Below are positions 26,388-33,795 of a stretch of DNA of 56,103 bases, one piece after another. Origin of the DNA: Saccharothrix coeruleofusca. GTDB lineage: Bacteria; Actinomycetota; Actinomycetes; Mycobacteriales; Pseudonocardiaceae. Location of the stretch: assembly GCF_014648515.1 (NCBI RefSeq), contig NZ_BMRG01000001.1, positions 454,516 through 510,618 on the forward strand, read 5' to 3'. Below the pieces are notes generated by a model that saw only the letters and a program-made list of their open reading frames with translations, had not been told where the DNA came from and ran no database searches. Position 1 is the stretch's first letter, and each line of letters opens with the position of its first letter. The translations under genes and the position numbers were made by a program.

Positions 26388-26414
26388 CTACCCGAAAAAG
26401 AGATCGGGATCCCT

Positions 26415-26468
26415 TCTTCAGCGGTGGCGGTGGAATTCAGCCCTACAAAGGTTTGAACCTCACACGCT
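26415..26468 (+). repeat. Degenerate direct copy of the tRNA-Ser(CGA) 3' half (att-like remnant)
   Basis: Aligned without gaps to 27861-27914, this 54-base stretch is identical at about 43 positions; the first 19 bases (TCTTCAGCGGTGGCGGTGG) match perfectly, as does CCTCACACGCT near the end. The matched part of the tRNA runs from its 3' flank through the acceptor and T arms to the anticodon region. This is the segment usually duplicated when an element integrates into a tRNA gene. The copy is too mutated to fold as a tRNA. Together with the intact tRNA it brackets a 1.4-kb interval containing one XRE gene. Confidence 0.65.
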
Positions 26469-26556
26469 GAAGTGGCATCGGGAACGCCGAAAGCGTGTCC
26501 CGACGGGCTTGAACTCTCTTACATCAAGAGGCTGTCGACGCCATGGAGGGAGGGGC

Positions 26557-27654
26557 TCAGGAGCGGATCAGCCCCTCGACAATCCTGAACCGGTCATCAG
26601 TCCGCGTGGACGGCATCCGGGCCGCATACCCCCTGGCGCGGTCCAGTACCGCCCCAGCGGCATCCAGCGCCCCGGTACGGGCGTAGGACTCCGCTAGCCA
26701 CGAGAGGTAGAGAGCCACCTCCCGGGAGTGCTCCTCGGGGTATGTGGCGACCGCTCCGGACAACAGCGGTTCGGCCCTGCCAGGTGCACCCAGCTCGATC
26801 ATGCAACGTCCGGCCATGACGTCGATTTCGGCTCTGTTGAGCCAGTAGACCCACTCAGGTTCTTCGATGCCGGGTGACCTCTGCTCATACGCGTCGTCCA
26901 CCGCGTCCAGCGCGCGGAGCGTCGCGTCACGATCTCTGGTCCTGGCACTGGCCCATGCCACCCGTTCCAGGAGCAACGCTCGGACGAGCGGGGTCGCGCT
27001 GTGTGCGCCTTTGACCGCAGTCCGCGCCAGGAGCAGCCCGTCCTCGGCATCACCAACGTTCGTGATCTGGTAGCTCAACGATGAGAACAGCTGCGCCCCG
27101 AGGGGTTCATCGCCCGCAGCCTTCGCCGCGAGCACCCCACCGACGTACAGCCGTTGGGCTTCGGCGTACTGCCCGGCATCACCGGCCACCCACCCGGCGA
27201 GTTGGGCGAGTTCGCCTGTCGCGGTGAGCAGCCGCCTGCCGATCGGTTCGGCGTAGGAGCCGTCACGCACCAGCGCTTCCGTCTCGGCCAACTCCCGGCG
27301 TATGGCGGGCAGCAGGTCGGCACTGCCGACCACGTCGTCCAGGTGCCTCAACTCGACCACGCGAGCTTCTACCGCGTCAGCCAAGGAAGCCCCCACTCTG
27401 CGCCCTGAACGCCGTTGCACGACCGTTGGCGAGTCCGCGACAAGCCACTCGTGCGCACGCCGGACAGGATCGCTCCCCATGGGCTCGCCGAGGTGGTCCT
27501 CGTAGGCCGTGACCACTTCCGGAACCGGTCGACGCTTTCCGTTCTCGATCAAGCTCAGGTACGCCTCGCTGTAATGGGTCAGTTGCGCCATTCGAGCGAG
27601 CGACAACCCGGAAGCCTTACGCGCCTCTCGCATAGCGTGGCCCAATTGCGACAC
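26557..27654 (-). CDS. XRE family regulator with TPR-like C-terminus, inside a tRNA-flanked interval
   Basis: 365 residues. N-terminal HTH: MREARKASGLSLARMAQLTH, YSEAYLSLIENGKRR, PVPEVVTAYEDHLG. The C-terminal ~280 residues form helical repeats (LAQLAGWVAGDAGQYAEAQR, LLERVAWASARTRDRDATLR). A GTG start at 27654 is preferred because GGGGG lies upstream; ATG at 27633 is an alternative. Longer frames would run through the tRNA gene and are not credible. It sits between tRNA-Ser(CGA) and its degenerate copy, so it may be the last cargo gene of an eroded integrated element. It resembles the XRE protein at 23682. Confidence 0.82.
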   Translation of the reverse strand: MSQLGHAMREARKASGLSLARMAQLTHYSEAYLSLIENGKRRPVPEVVTAYEDHLGEPMGSDPVRRAHEWLVADSPTVVQRRSGRRVGASLADAVEARVVELRHLDDVVGSADLLPAIRRELAETEALVRDGSYAEPIGRRLLTATGELAQLAGWVAGDAGQYAEAQRLYVGGVLAAKAAGDEPLGAQLFSSLSYQITNVGDAEDGLLLARTAVKGAHSATPLVRALLLERVAWASARTRDRDATLRALDAVDDAYEQRSPGIEEPEWVYWLNRAEIDVMAGRCMIELGAPGRAEPLLSGAVATYPEEHSREVALYLSWLAESYARTGALDAAGAVLDRARGYAARMPSTRTDDRFRIVEGLIRS

Positions 27655-27825
27655 ACCGACCCCCGTTGTCAATGTCTGCAAACGCGCCAACCAGCGTCCC
27701 CGCACGTTGAGCGGGAAGCGCAAGCCGAGGCCACGCGGCAAAGCCACCAAGCACCGGAGACGCTGTGGCGGGATGCCCCCGGAGCCGCCCAGCTCGGCGG
27801 ACGGCGGAGGCCCCCGGAGACGAGA

Positions 27826-27861
27826 ACGGGGCCCAGCTGCGCTTCCGCAGCTGGGCCCCGT
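27826..27861 (-). terminator. Terminator of tRNA-Ser(CGA)
   Basis: ACGGGGCCCAGCTGCG and CGCAGCTGGGCCCCGT form a perfect 16-bp stem with a four-base loop, starting 7 bases beyond the tRNA 3' end on the minus strand. It is the strongest hairpin in this region. Confidence 0.85.
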
Positions 27862-27867
27862 CTTCAG

Positions 27868-27952
27868 CGGTGGCGGTGGGATTTGAACCCACGGAGGCTT
27901 GCACCTCACACGCTTTCGAGGCGTGCTCCTTCGGCCGCTCGGACACGCCACC
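27868..27952 (-). tRNA. tRNA-Ser (anticodon CGA)
   Basis: On the minus strand the acceptor arms GGTGGCG and CGCCACC pair perfectly. The anticodon stem-loop CACGCCTCGAAAGCGTG shows CGA, a long variable arm is present, and the T arm is GTGGGTTCAAATCCCAC. Class II serine tRNA, CCA not encoded. Its 3' half is duplicated in degenerate form at 26415-26468. Translated frames across this gene are artefacts. Confidence 0.95.
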
Positions 27953-27996
27953 GCCGAGAACAATACAAGACCGCCGCCAGGTCCCCTAACCGGGGG

Positions 27997-28569
27997 TCAC
28001 CGCCACGCGCGCATGGTCGCCGCGAGCTGGTGGCGGGCCCTGGCCAGGCGGCCCCGGACGGACTCCTCGGTGGTGCCGAGCGCGTCCGCGATCTCGGCGT
28101 AGGACAGGCCGTCCAGCTCGGCCAGCAGCCACACGGCGCGCTGCGCCGGGGGCAGGCCGCGCAGCGCCCGCCACAGCGCCTCCAGCGCCGCGAGCGCCTC
28201 GGCGCTGCGCTCGGGGTCGCGCGGGACGACGCCCGCGCCGACCGGGGTGGCGCCCCAGTCGGGCAGTTCGGCGGCGGGGTCGGTGCGCCTGCCCGCGCGG
28301 CTGCGCAGCACGGCCAGGCACTGCCGGTGCGCCACCCGGAACAGCCAGGTGCGCACGGCGGCGGGCTCGGTCAGGGCGGACAGCCCGCACCAGGCCGTGA
28401 CGAACACCTCCTGGGTCACGTCCTCGGCGTCCGCGCGGTCGCCCAGCATCCGCAGCGCCATGCCGAGCACCCGCCCGGAGAACCGGTCCACCAGCAGCTC
28501 GAACGCGGCGCGGTCACCTCGGACGGCGCTGCTGACCAGCTCGGCGTCCGCGATCTCCACCCGGCTCAT
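27997..28569 (-). CDS. ECF-type RNA polymerase sigma factor
   Basis: 190 residues. Region 2: AELVSSAVRGDRAAFELLVD, ALRMLGDRADAEDVTQEVFV and AVRTWLFRVAHRQCLAVL. Region 4: ALRGLPPAQRAVWLLAELDG then LSYAEIADALGTTEESVRGR. No anti-sigma gene is adjacent; the tRNA gene follows. The start is uncertain because no clear Shine-Dalgarno precedes the ATG at 28569. It lies 56 bases after tadA in the same direction, and a GCACGGG/CCCGTGC hairpin (28583-28616) in the gap may separate the two transcripts. Confidence 0.85.
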   Translation of the reverse strand: MSRVEIADAELVSSAVRGDRAAFELLVDRFSGRVLGMALRMLGDRADAEDVTQEVFVTAWCGLSALTEPAAVRTWLFRVAHRQCLAVLRSRAGRRTDPAAELPDWGATPVGAGVVPRDPERSAEALAALEALWRALRGLPPAQRAVWLLAELDGLSYAEIADALGTTEESVRGRLARARHQLAATMRAWR

Positions 28570-28625
28570 CGTGGCAGCGGGCGCACGGGAGCGCCGTGCG
28601 ACGGCATCACCCGTGCGGGTGCGGC

Positions 28626-29075
28626 TCACAGCTCGGCGAAGAAGTCCTTCATCAGTGCCGCGCAGCGCTCTTCCAGCACCCCGCCGACCACCTCGGGCCG
28701 GTGGTTGAGCCTGCGGTCGCGCACCACGTCCCACAGCGAGCCCACCGCGCCGGTGCGGGGTTCCCACGCGCCGAACACCACCCGCGACACCCGCGCCAGC
28801 ACCAGCGCGCCCGCGCACATGGTGCACGGTTCCACGGTGACCGCGAGGGTGCAGCCGGTCAGCCGCCAGCTGTCGCCGAACACCGCGGCGGCCTGGCGCA
28901 GGGCCAGCACCTCGGCGTGCGCGGTGGGGTCGCCGAGGGCTTCCCTGGCGTTGCAGGCGCGGGCCAGCTCCGCGCCGTCGGGGCCGAACACGACCGCGCC
29001 GATGGGGATGTCGCCGGTCTCCGGGGCCAGGCGGGCGGCTTGGACGGCCGCGGAGACCATCTCCTCGTCGGTCAC
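28626..29075 (-). CDS. tadA: tRNA-specific adenosine deaminase TadA
   Basis: 149 residues. Converts A34 to inosine in tRNA-Arg(ACG), and the ACG tRNA itself is encoded in this window at 53548-53620. Catalytic zinc ligands are visible as HAEV (His53, with Glu55 as proton shuttle) and PCTMC (Cys84, Cys87). The C-terminus (LNHRPEVVGGVLEERCAALM) is typical of TadA. The GTG at 29075 overlaps the stop of the partner gene (GTGA), indicating coupling. Confidence 0.93.
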   Translation of the reverse strand: MTDEEMVSAAVQAARLAPETGDIPIGAVVFGPDGAELARACNAREALGDPTAHAEVLALRQAAAVFGDSWRLTGCTLAVTVEPCTMCAGALVLARVSRVVFGAWEPRTGAVGSLWDVVRDRRLNHRPEVVGGVLEERCAALMKDFFAEL

Positions 29076-29560
29076 GCCTGGATGGTGTCCAGCAGCTTGG
29101 TGAACTCCTCGCCGAAGCCGCACCGCTGCGCGATCATCTGCAGCTGCTCGTCCGGGTAGAGGTCCACCTCGTCCACGATGACCTGCAGCTCGTGCTGCGG
29201 CATCCCGAGATCGGCCAGCACCGCCAGGTCGCCCTCCGGCCACAGCTCGTCGTCCTCCTCGTCGGGCGGGTCCACCCGCAGGAGGTCGAGCACGTCGGCG
29301 GCGATGTCGTAGTCCAGCGCCGCGGCCGCGTCGGACAGCAGCAGCGACACGCCGCCCGGCACCGGTCTGAGGATGATGAAGAACTCGTCGTCCACCGCCA
29401 GCAGTCCGAAGACCGCCCCGGTGGAGCGCAGTTGACGCAGCTGTGTGATGGCCGCGTCGAGCTCGGACAGCGCGGCGCTGTCCATCCTGCTGCACCGCCA
29501 GCGGCCGTCCTCCCGGACCACCGCGACCGCGAAGCCGTTGACCGGCTCCTGCTCCGCCAT
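29072..29560 (-). CDS. TadA-associated conserved actinobacterial protein
   Basis: 162 residues. Begins MAEQEPVNGFAVAVVREDGR and contains an acidic middle (DPPDEEDDELWPEGD). It matches the conserved protein found directly upstream of tadA in actinobacteria, usually annotated tRNA adenosine deaminase-associated protein. Overlap with tadA by four bases supports a joint role, perhaps in stability or activity of the deaminase. No catalytic motif is visible. The ATG at 29560 is chosen because similar proteins begin here; a longer frame upstream shows no family features. Confidence 0.85.
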   Translation of the reverse strand: MAEQEPVNGFAVAVVREDGRWRCSRMDSAALSELDAAITQLRQLRSTGAVFGLLAVDDEFFIILRPVPGGVSLLLSDAAAALDYDIAADVLDLLRVDPPDEEDDELWPEGDLAVLADLGMPQHELQVIVDEVDLYPDEQLQMIAQRCGFGEEFTKLLDTIQA

Positions 29561-29649
29561 GTGAACACCGTAGGGCCACCGGACCACACCCGGTAGCACG
29601 GGGGCCGCGGACGCGGGCGTCGGGGTGCGGCGGATGCCACTATCGATGG

Positions 29650-30885
29650 ATGAGCGCAACTCTCCCGCACGTGCAGACCACCGCGTCGGACCCCCGCTTC
29701 ACCGGGCTGGTGGAGGCGGCCAGGGCGCTGCAGCCCAGGACAGTGGCCCTGCGGCGACTGCTGCACAAGCACCCCGAGCAGGGCTTGCGCCTGCCCGCGA
29801 CGCAGGCCGCCGTGCTGCACGCGCTGGAGGGCCTGCCCCTGGAGGTGACCACGGGCAAGTCGACCTCCTCGGTGGTGGCGGTGCTGCGCGGGGCGCGGCC
29901 GGGGCCGACCGTGCTGCTGCGCGGCGACATGGACGCGCTGCCGCTGCGGGAGGAGACCGGCCTGGCCTACGCCTCCGAGGTGGAGGGGTCGATGCACGCC
30001 TGCGGCCACGACACGCACGTGGCGATGCTCGCCTCGGCGGCGCGGCTGCTGTGCTCGCGCCGCGACGCGCTGTCGGGGCAGGTGGTGTTCATGTTCCAGC
30101 CCGGCGAGGAGGGCCACCACGGCGCGCGGTACATGCTGGAGGAGGGCCTGCTGGGCGCGGCGGGCGCGCCGGTGGAGAAGGCGTTCGCCCTGCACATCAC
30201 CTCGACCCTGCAGTCGGGCGTGGTGGTGTCGCGGCCGGGCCCGGCGATGGCGTCGGCGGACACGTTCAAGGTGACGGTGACCGGGCGCGGTGGTCACGGC
30301 GGGATGCCGCACGACGCGATCGACCCGGTGCCGCCCGCCGCGGCGATGGTCGGCGCGCTGCAGACGATGGTCGCCCGGCGGGTCAGCGTGCACCACCCGG
30401 CGGTGGTCACGGTCGGCCACATCAAGGCGGGCACGACGAACAACATCATCCCGGAGACGGCGCTGCTGGAGGGCACCATCCGCACGCTGTCGGAGGAGAC
30501 CAGGCAGCTGGTGCGCCGGGAGCTCAAGCAGGTGTGCCAGCACGTCGCCGCCGCGCACGGCTGCGCGGCGCGGGTGGAGGTCGTCCCCGGCTACCCGGTG
30601 ACGGTGAACGACGAGGTGGTCGCCCCGCGCGTGCTGGAGGTGACCGCGGCGGCGCTGGGCTCGCGGTGGGTCGCGCCGATGGAGGACCCGCTGATGGGTG
30701 CCGAGGACTTCTCCTACGTGCTGCGCGAGGTGCCCGGCGCGATCGCGTTCCTGGGCGCCTGCCCGCGCGGCGTGGAACTGGCGAAGGCCGAGCCGAACCA
30801 CTCCAGCCGCGTGCTGTTCGACGAGGCCGCGATGGAGCACGGCGTGATCGTCTACACGGCGTTCGCGCTGGACGCGCTGCGCTGA
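29650..30885 (+). CDS. M20 family amidohydrolase (N-acyl amino acid amidohydrolase-like)
   Basis: 411 residues. Dinuclear metallohydrolase. Metal-binding and catalytic motifs: VLLRGDMDALPLREETGLAY, ACGHDTHVAMLA, FMFQPGEEGHHGARYML, and a C-terminal HSSRVLFDE. The dimerisation domain begins near FKVTVTGRGGHGGMPHDAID. Relatives hydrolyse N-acetyl amino acids, hippurate or auxin conjugates, so the substrate cannot be fixed. It starts 89 bases from the divergent TadA-partner gene. Confidence 0.88.
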   Translation: MSATLPHVQTTASDPRFTGLVEAARALQPRTVALRRLLHKHPEQGLRLPATQAAVLHALEGLPLEVTTGKSTSSVVAVLRGARPGPTVLLRGDMDALPLREETGLAYASEVEGSMHACGHDTHVAMLASAARLLCSRRDALSGQVVFMFQPGEEGHHGARYMLEEGLLGAAGAPVEKAFALHITSTLQSGVVVSRPGPAMASADTFKVTVTGRGGHGGMPHDAIDPVPPAAAMVGALQTMVARRVSVHHPAVVTVGHIKAGTTNNIIPETALLEGTIRTLSEETRQLVRRELKQVCQHVAAAHGCAARVEVVPGYPVTVNDEVVAPRVLEVTAAALGSRWVAPMEDPLMGAEDFSYVLREVPGAIAFLGACPRGVELAKAEPNHSSRVLFDEAAMEHGVIVYTAFALDALR

Positions 30886-30960
30886 GCGGGCCGTGCGGGC
30901 AGGCGCGGCACCGGACCCGCGCCGCGCCGTCCCGCACCGGTGATCGGTTCCGCCGGCAGG

Positions 30961-31926
30961 ATGTGCCCCGTGCGAGACGTGTGCGTGGTCGGACTGGGGT
31001 TGATCGGCGGCTCGGTGCTGCGCGCCGCGGTCGCGGCCGGGCGGACGGCCTGGGGCGCCACGGCGTCGGCCGAGGACGCCGGGCTGGCGGGCGCGGACGG
31101 CTTCGACGTGGTCGACCTGGCCGAGGCGCTGGGCCGGGCGCGGGAGTCCGACGCGCTGGTGGTGCTGGCGGTGCCGCTGCCCGCCGTGGAGGAGGTGCTG
31201 CGCAGGCTGCCGCCGGACGTGCGGCTGACCGACGTGGTGAGCGTGAAGGGGCCGGTGGCCGACCTGGTGCGGCGCAGCGCGCCCAGCGCCCGCTACGTCG
31301 GCGGGCACCCGATGGCGGGCAGCGCGGACTCGGGCTGGGCGGCGGGCGAGGCCGGGCTGTTCGCGGGCGCGGCGTGGGTGGTCACCGCCGAGGACGACGC
31401 GGACCTGGAGGTGCTGGGCGACGTGCTGCGGCTGGCGCTGGACGCGGGTGCGCACGTCGTGCCGACCACGGCGGCCGAGCACGACGCGGCGGTGGCGCGC
31501 GTGTCGCACCTGCCGCACCTGCTGGCCGCGGTGCTGGCCAGCGTCGGCGCGGACGGCGGCCCGCTGGCGCTGGCGCTGGCCGCCGGGTCCTTCGGCGACG
31601 GCACCAGGGTGGCGGGCACCCGCCCGGAGCTGGTCCGCGCGATGTGCGAGGGCAACCGGGTCGCGCTGCTGGCCGCGGTGGACGACGCGCTGGGCAGGCT
31701 GGGCGCGGCGCGCGGGTCGCTGGCCTCCACCGGCGGCCTGGCCAAGACCATCGACGCCGGTCACGCGGCCCGCGCGGCGCTGGTGGAGCGGCAGCGCGCC
31801 GAGCTGACCGAGGTGACCGTGGACCTGGGTTCGCCTCGGGCGCTGGAGGCGCTGCGCGCCCTGGGGTCGCGCGGCGGGCGGGTGGTCGGGTTCGACGGCA
31901 CCACCGTGCGGGCGCAGACCGCGTAG
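30961..31926 (+). CDS. Prephenate dehydrogenase
   Basis: 321 residues. Oxidative decarboxylation of prephenate to 4-hydroxyphenylpyruvate in tyrosine synthesis. The NAD(P) Rossmann motif GLGLIGGSVLRAAV opens the protein, followed by VVSVKGPVADLV and the active-site region YVGGHPMAGSADSGWAAGEA. The C-terminal helical dimerisation domain has FGDGTRVAGTRPELVRAMCE. No ACT domain is attached. Start choice is open: ATG at 30961 is listed, but GTG at 30970 follows the sequence AGGATG and would place the Rossmann strand at the very N-terminus. Confidence 0.88.
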   Translation: MCPVRDVCVVGLGLIGGSVLRAAVAAGRTAWGATASAEDAGLAGADGFDVVDLAEALGRARESDALVVLAVPLPAVEEVLRRLPPDVRLTDVVSVKGPVADLVRRSAPSARYVGGHPMAGSADSGWAAGEAGLFAGAAWVVTAEDDADLEVLGDVLRLALDAGAHVVPTTAAEHDAAVARVSHLPHLLAAVLASVGADGGPLALALAAGSFGDGTRVAGTRPELVRAMCEGNRVALLAAVDDALGRLGAARGSLASTGGLAKTIDAGHAARAALVERQRAELTEVTVDLGSPRALEALRALGSRGGRVVGFDGTTVRAQTA

Positions 31927-31938
31927 GGGCGGATCTCG

Positions 31939-31944
31939 TAGGGT
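31939..31944 (+). promoter_or_regulatory. Putative -10 box of a leaderless promoter
   Basis: TAGGGT followed by 6 bases and then the GTG start at 31951. There is no ribosome binding site, consistent with a leaderless mRNA. The same geometry precedes several other genes in this window. Confidence 0.5.
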
Positions 31945-31950
31945 CGGGGC

Positions 31951-33672
31951 GTGGACCGACGCGGGTTCGTCGCCGTGGTCGCCGGGGTCGCCCTGCTCGG
32001 CGGCACCATCGCGGTGCTGCGCCAGGAGTCCGCGCCGCCACCGCCCGACGGGCCCTTCGCGCACTTCCTCGCCGAGGGCGTCGGCCACAGCACCGACGAG
32101 GGCTCCCCCGCCACCCCCACCGACCTGGCGTTGACCGCGCTGGACCTGACCAGTCTGCGGGTGGGCTGGCGCGGCACCGCCACCGGCGGCTACGAGGTGC
32201 GCTGGGCCGACCGGGTGCGGCTGGTGCGGGCCACCGAGACCGAGCTGACCGGCCTGCCCCCGAACGCGGACGTGCGGGTCGAGGTGCGCGCGCTGGACCC
32301 GCTGGGCAGGCGCTCCGCGCCCGCCACCGCCGAGGCGGTGCCCCGGCTGGCGCACGACGTGAGCTGGGCGGACCCGCTGGTGCACCCGGTCGACCGGTTC
32401 GACGGCCCGGAGGCGCTGGCCCCGCGCCGCTGGCGGGTGCTCGACGACGGCGTGGCCGACTGCCTGGGGCTGACCGGGGCCGCCGACAAGCGGTTGCGGA
32501 TCACCTGCGACCGGGTGGACCTGCAGTCCAACGTGCCGGTGCGGCTGTCCCCGCCGCACCCGGACGGCGCGGTGGCGCGGGTGGTGCTGACCACCGACGG
32601 CCCCTCCGGGCTGGGCGCTGTCCGCGACGCGGGCGAGATCGTCGTGGCGCTGCTGCCCGAGCCGTTCCACGACTCCGGTCCGCTGACCGACCCGCTGCCG
32701 CCGGGCGCGGTCGCCCTGCGCGTCGGCGAGCGCGCGGCGGGCTTCACCACCGGCGAGGGCGTGCCCGCGACGACCCGCCGGGTGCCGGTGACCGGCCAGG
32801 TCCGGCCCCCGGTGAGCGGGGTGCGGCACCGCTGGGAGCTGCGGGTGCTGCCGGACGCGCTGGTCGCGCTGGTCGACGGCGAGGTGGTGGCGGCGGCCCC
32901 GGTGGCCGTGCCGTGGACCGCCGCCCGCGCCCGGCTGGCGTTCCGCGGCAGCAGGTTCACCCAGGTCGACAGCTTCGGCGTGGGCGGCGTCCCCGCGCCT
33001 GCCGAGGCGTCGTCGCTGGTGCTGCTGGGCCCCGGCACCCCGGACGGCGACGACGCCGTGTCACTGGGCCACGTCCCCGCCGAGCGGCTGGCGGGCGGCA
33101 CGTCGGTGCGGGTGGTCGCCGCGGTCGGGGCCGCGGCGGGCGCCCGGCTCACCGTCCGGTTCGGCGACCGGTCGGCGCCCGCGCGGGTCGTGGGCACCGA
33201 CATGTTCGGCACCCTCGTGCACGCGGACTTCCCGCTGCCCGCGCCGGGCGGCGCGCAGGTCCGGGTGCTCGGCGACGGGGTGGGGGTGCTGCGGTCGCAC
33301 CTGGTGGTGTCGGACGGGCCGGACGCGGTGCGCCCGCTGCCCCGGCTGCTCGAACGCGAGACCCCCGGTCCGCGCGCGCCCGAGCCCGTGACCGCGGTGA
33401 CCCAGCGGTCCGGCCGGGCCGAGGTGGTGGTCGAGCTGACCGCGCCGCGCGGTGGCGAGATCGCCGCCGTCGACGGCGTGGAGGTCGACCTGGACGGCGA
33501 GCGGGTCGCCGCCGTCCCCACCGGCGGGGCGGTGGGCGGGCGGCACGTGTTCACCCTGGACCTGGGCGGGCTGTCGACCGGCGGTCACCGGGTCGCCGTC
33601 CGCGCGGTGCCGGTCGACCGGCGGCTGGAGACCCGCCTGGCGGAAGAGGACTTCCAGATCCGCCCCCTGTAG
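31951..33672 (+). CDS. Secreted/anchored fibronectin-type protein, paralog A
   Basis: 573 residues, unknown function. An uncleaved signal anchor (MDRRGFVAVVAGVALLGGTI) is followed by a Pro-rich linker and, from about residue 53, a fibronectin type III-like domain (TDLALTALDLTSLRVGWRGT, VRVEVRALDPLGRRSAP). From about 140 comes a beta-rich section (VDRFDGPEALAPRRWRVL) of concanavalin-like appearance with two cysteines, then Ig-like strands ending in a domain with GGRHVFTLDLGGLSTGGHRV. It shares start pattern and domain order with the next gene, its tandem paralog. The order argues for an envelope-exposed binding protein; no catalytic residues are evident. Confidence 0.7.
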   Translation: MDRRGFVAVVAGVALLGGTIAVLRQESAPPPPDGPFAHFLAEGVGHSTDEGSPATPTDLALTALDLTSLRVGWRGTATGGYEVRWADRVRLVRATETELTGLPPNADVRVEVRALDPLGRRSAPATAEAVPRLAHDVSWADPLVHPVDRFDGPEALAPRRWRVLDDGVADCLGLTGAADKRLRITCDRVDLQSNVPVRLSPPHPDGAVARVVLTTDGPSGLGAVRDAGEIVVALLPEPFHDSGPLTDPLPPGAVALRVGERAAGFTTGEGVPATTRRVPVTGQVRPPVSGVRHRWELRVLPDALVALVDGEVVAAAPVAVPWTAARARLAFRGSRFTQVDSFGVGGVPAPAEASSLVLLGPGTPDGDDAVSLGHVPAERLAGGTSVRVVAAVGAAAGARLTVRFGDRSAPARVVGTDMFGTLVHADFPLPAPGGAQVRVLGDGVGVLRSHLVVSDGPDAVRPLPRLLERETPGPRAPEPVTAVTQRSGRAEVVVELTAPRGGEIAAVDGVEVDLDGERVAAVPTGGAVGGRHVFTLDLGGLSTGGHRVAVRAVPVDRRLETRLAEEDFQIRPL

Positions 33673-33783
33673 CGCCTGCAAGTACCACCCGGTGGCGCCG
33701 AGCGGGCAGCTGCCTACTACCCGGCGGGGCTCGCACAGGTCTCGGGTGCGCAACGGGGTGGTGACCGCGATCACCCGGCGACC

Positions 33784-33789
33784 TAGCTT
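33784..33789 (+). promoter_or_regulatory. Putative -10 box of a leaderless promoter
   Basis: TAGCTT, then GGGGGC, then the ATG at 33796. Paralog B therefore appears to have its own promoter rather than depending on read-through from paralog A. Confidence 0.5.
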
Positions 33790-33795
33790 GGGGGC

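Noticed and set aside
27617-27946. A 109-codon minus-strand frame beginning with a credible-looking MSERPKEHASKACEVQ
   Set aside because: This is the tRNA-Ser(CGA) gene and its flank read as protein; such translated tRNA sequences are a common trap.
26557-27963. A long minus-strand frame that extends the second XRE regulator upstream by about 100 codons
   Set aside because: The extension reads through tRNA-Ser(CGA) and its terminator, so the added peptide is an artefact; the HTH begins after the GTG at 27654.
29134-32829. A very long open frame on the minus strand opposite the amidohydrolase and dehydrogenase genes
   Set aside because: It is His/Arg/Gln-rich low-complexity sequence antisense to three well-supported genes.
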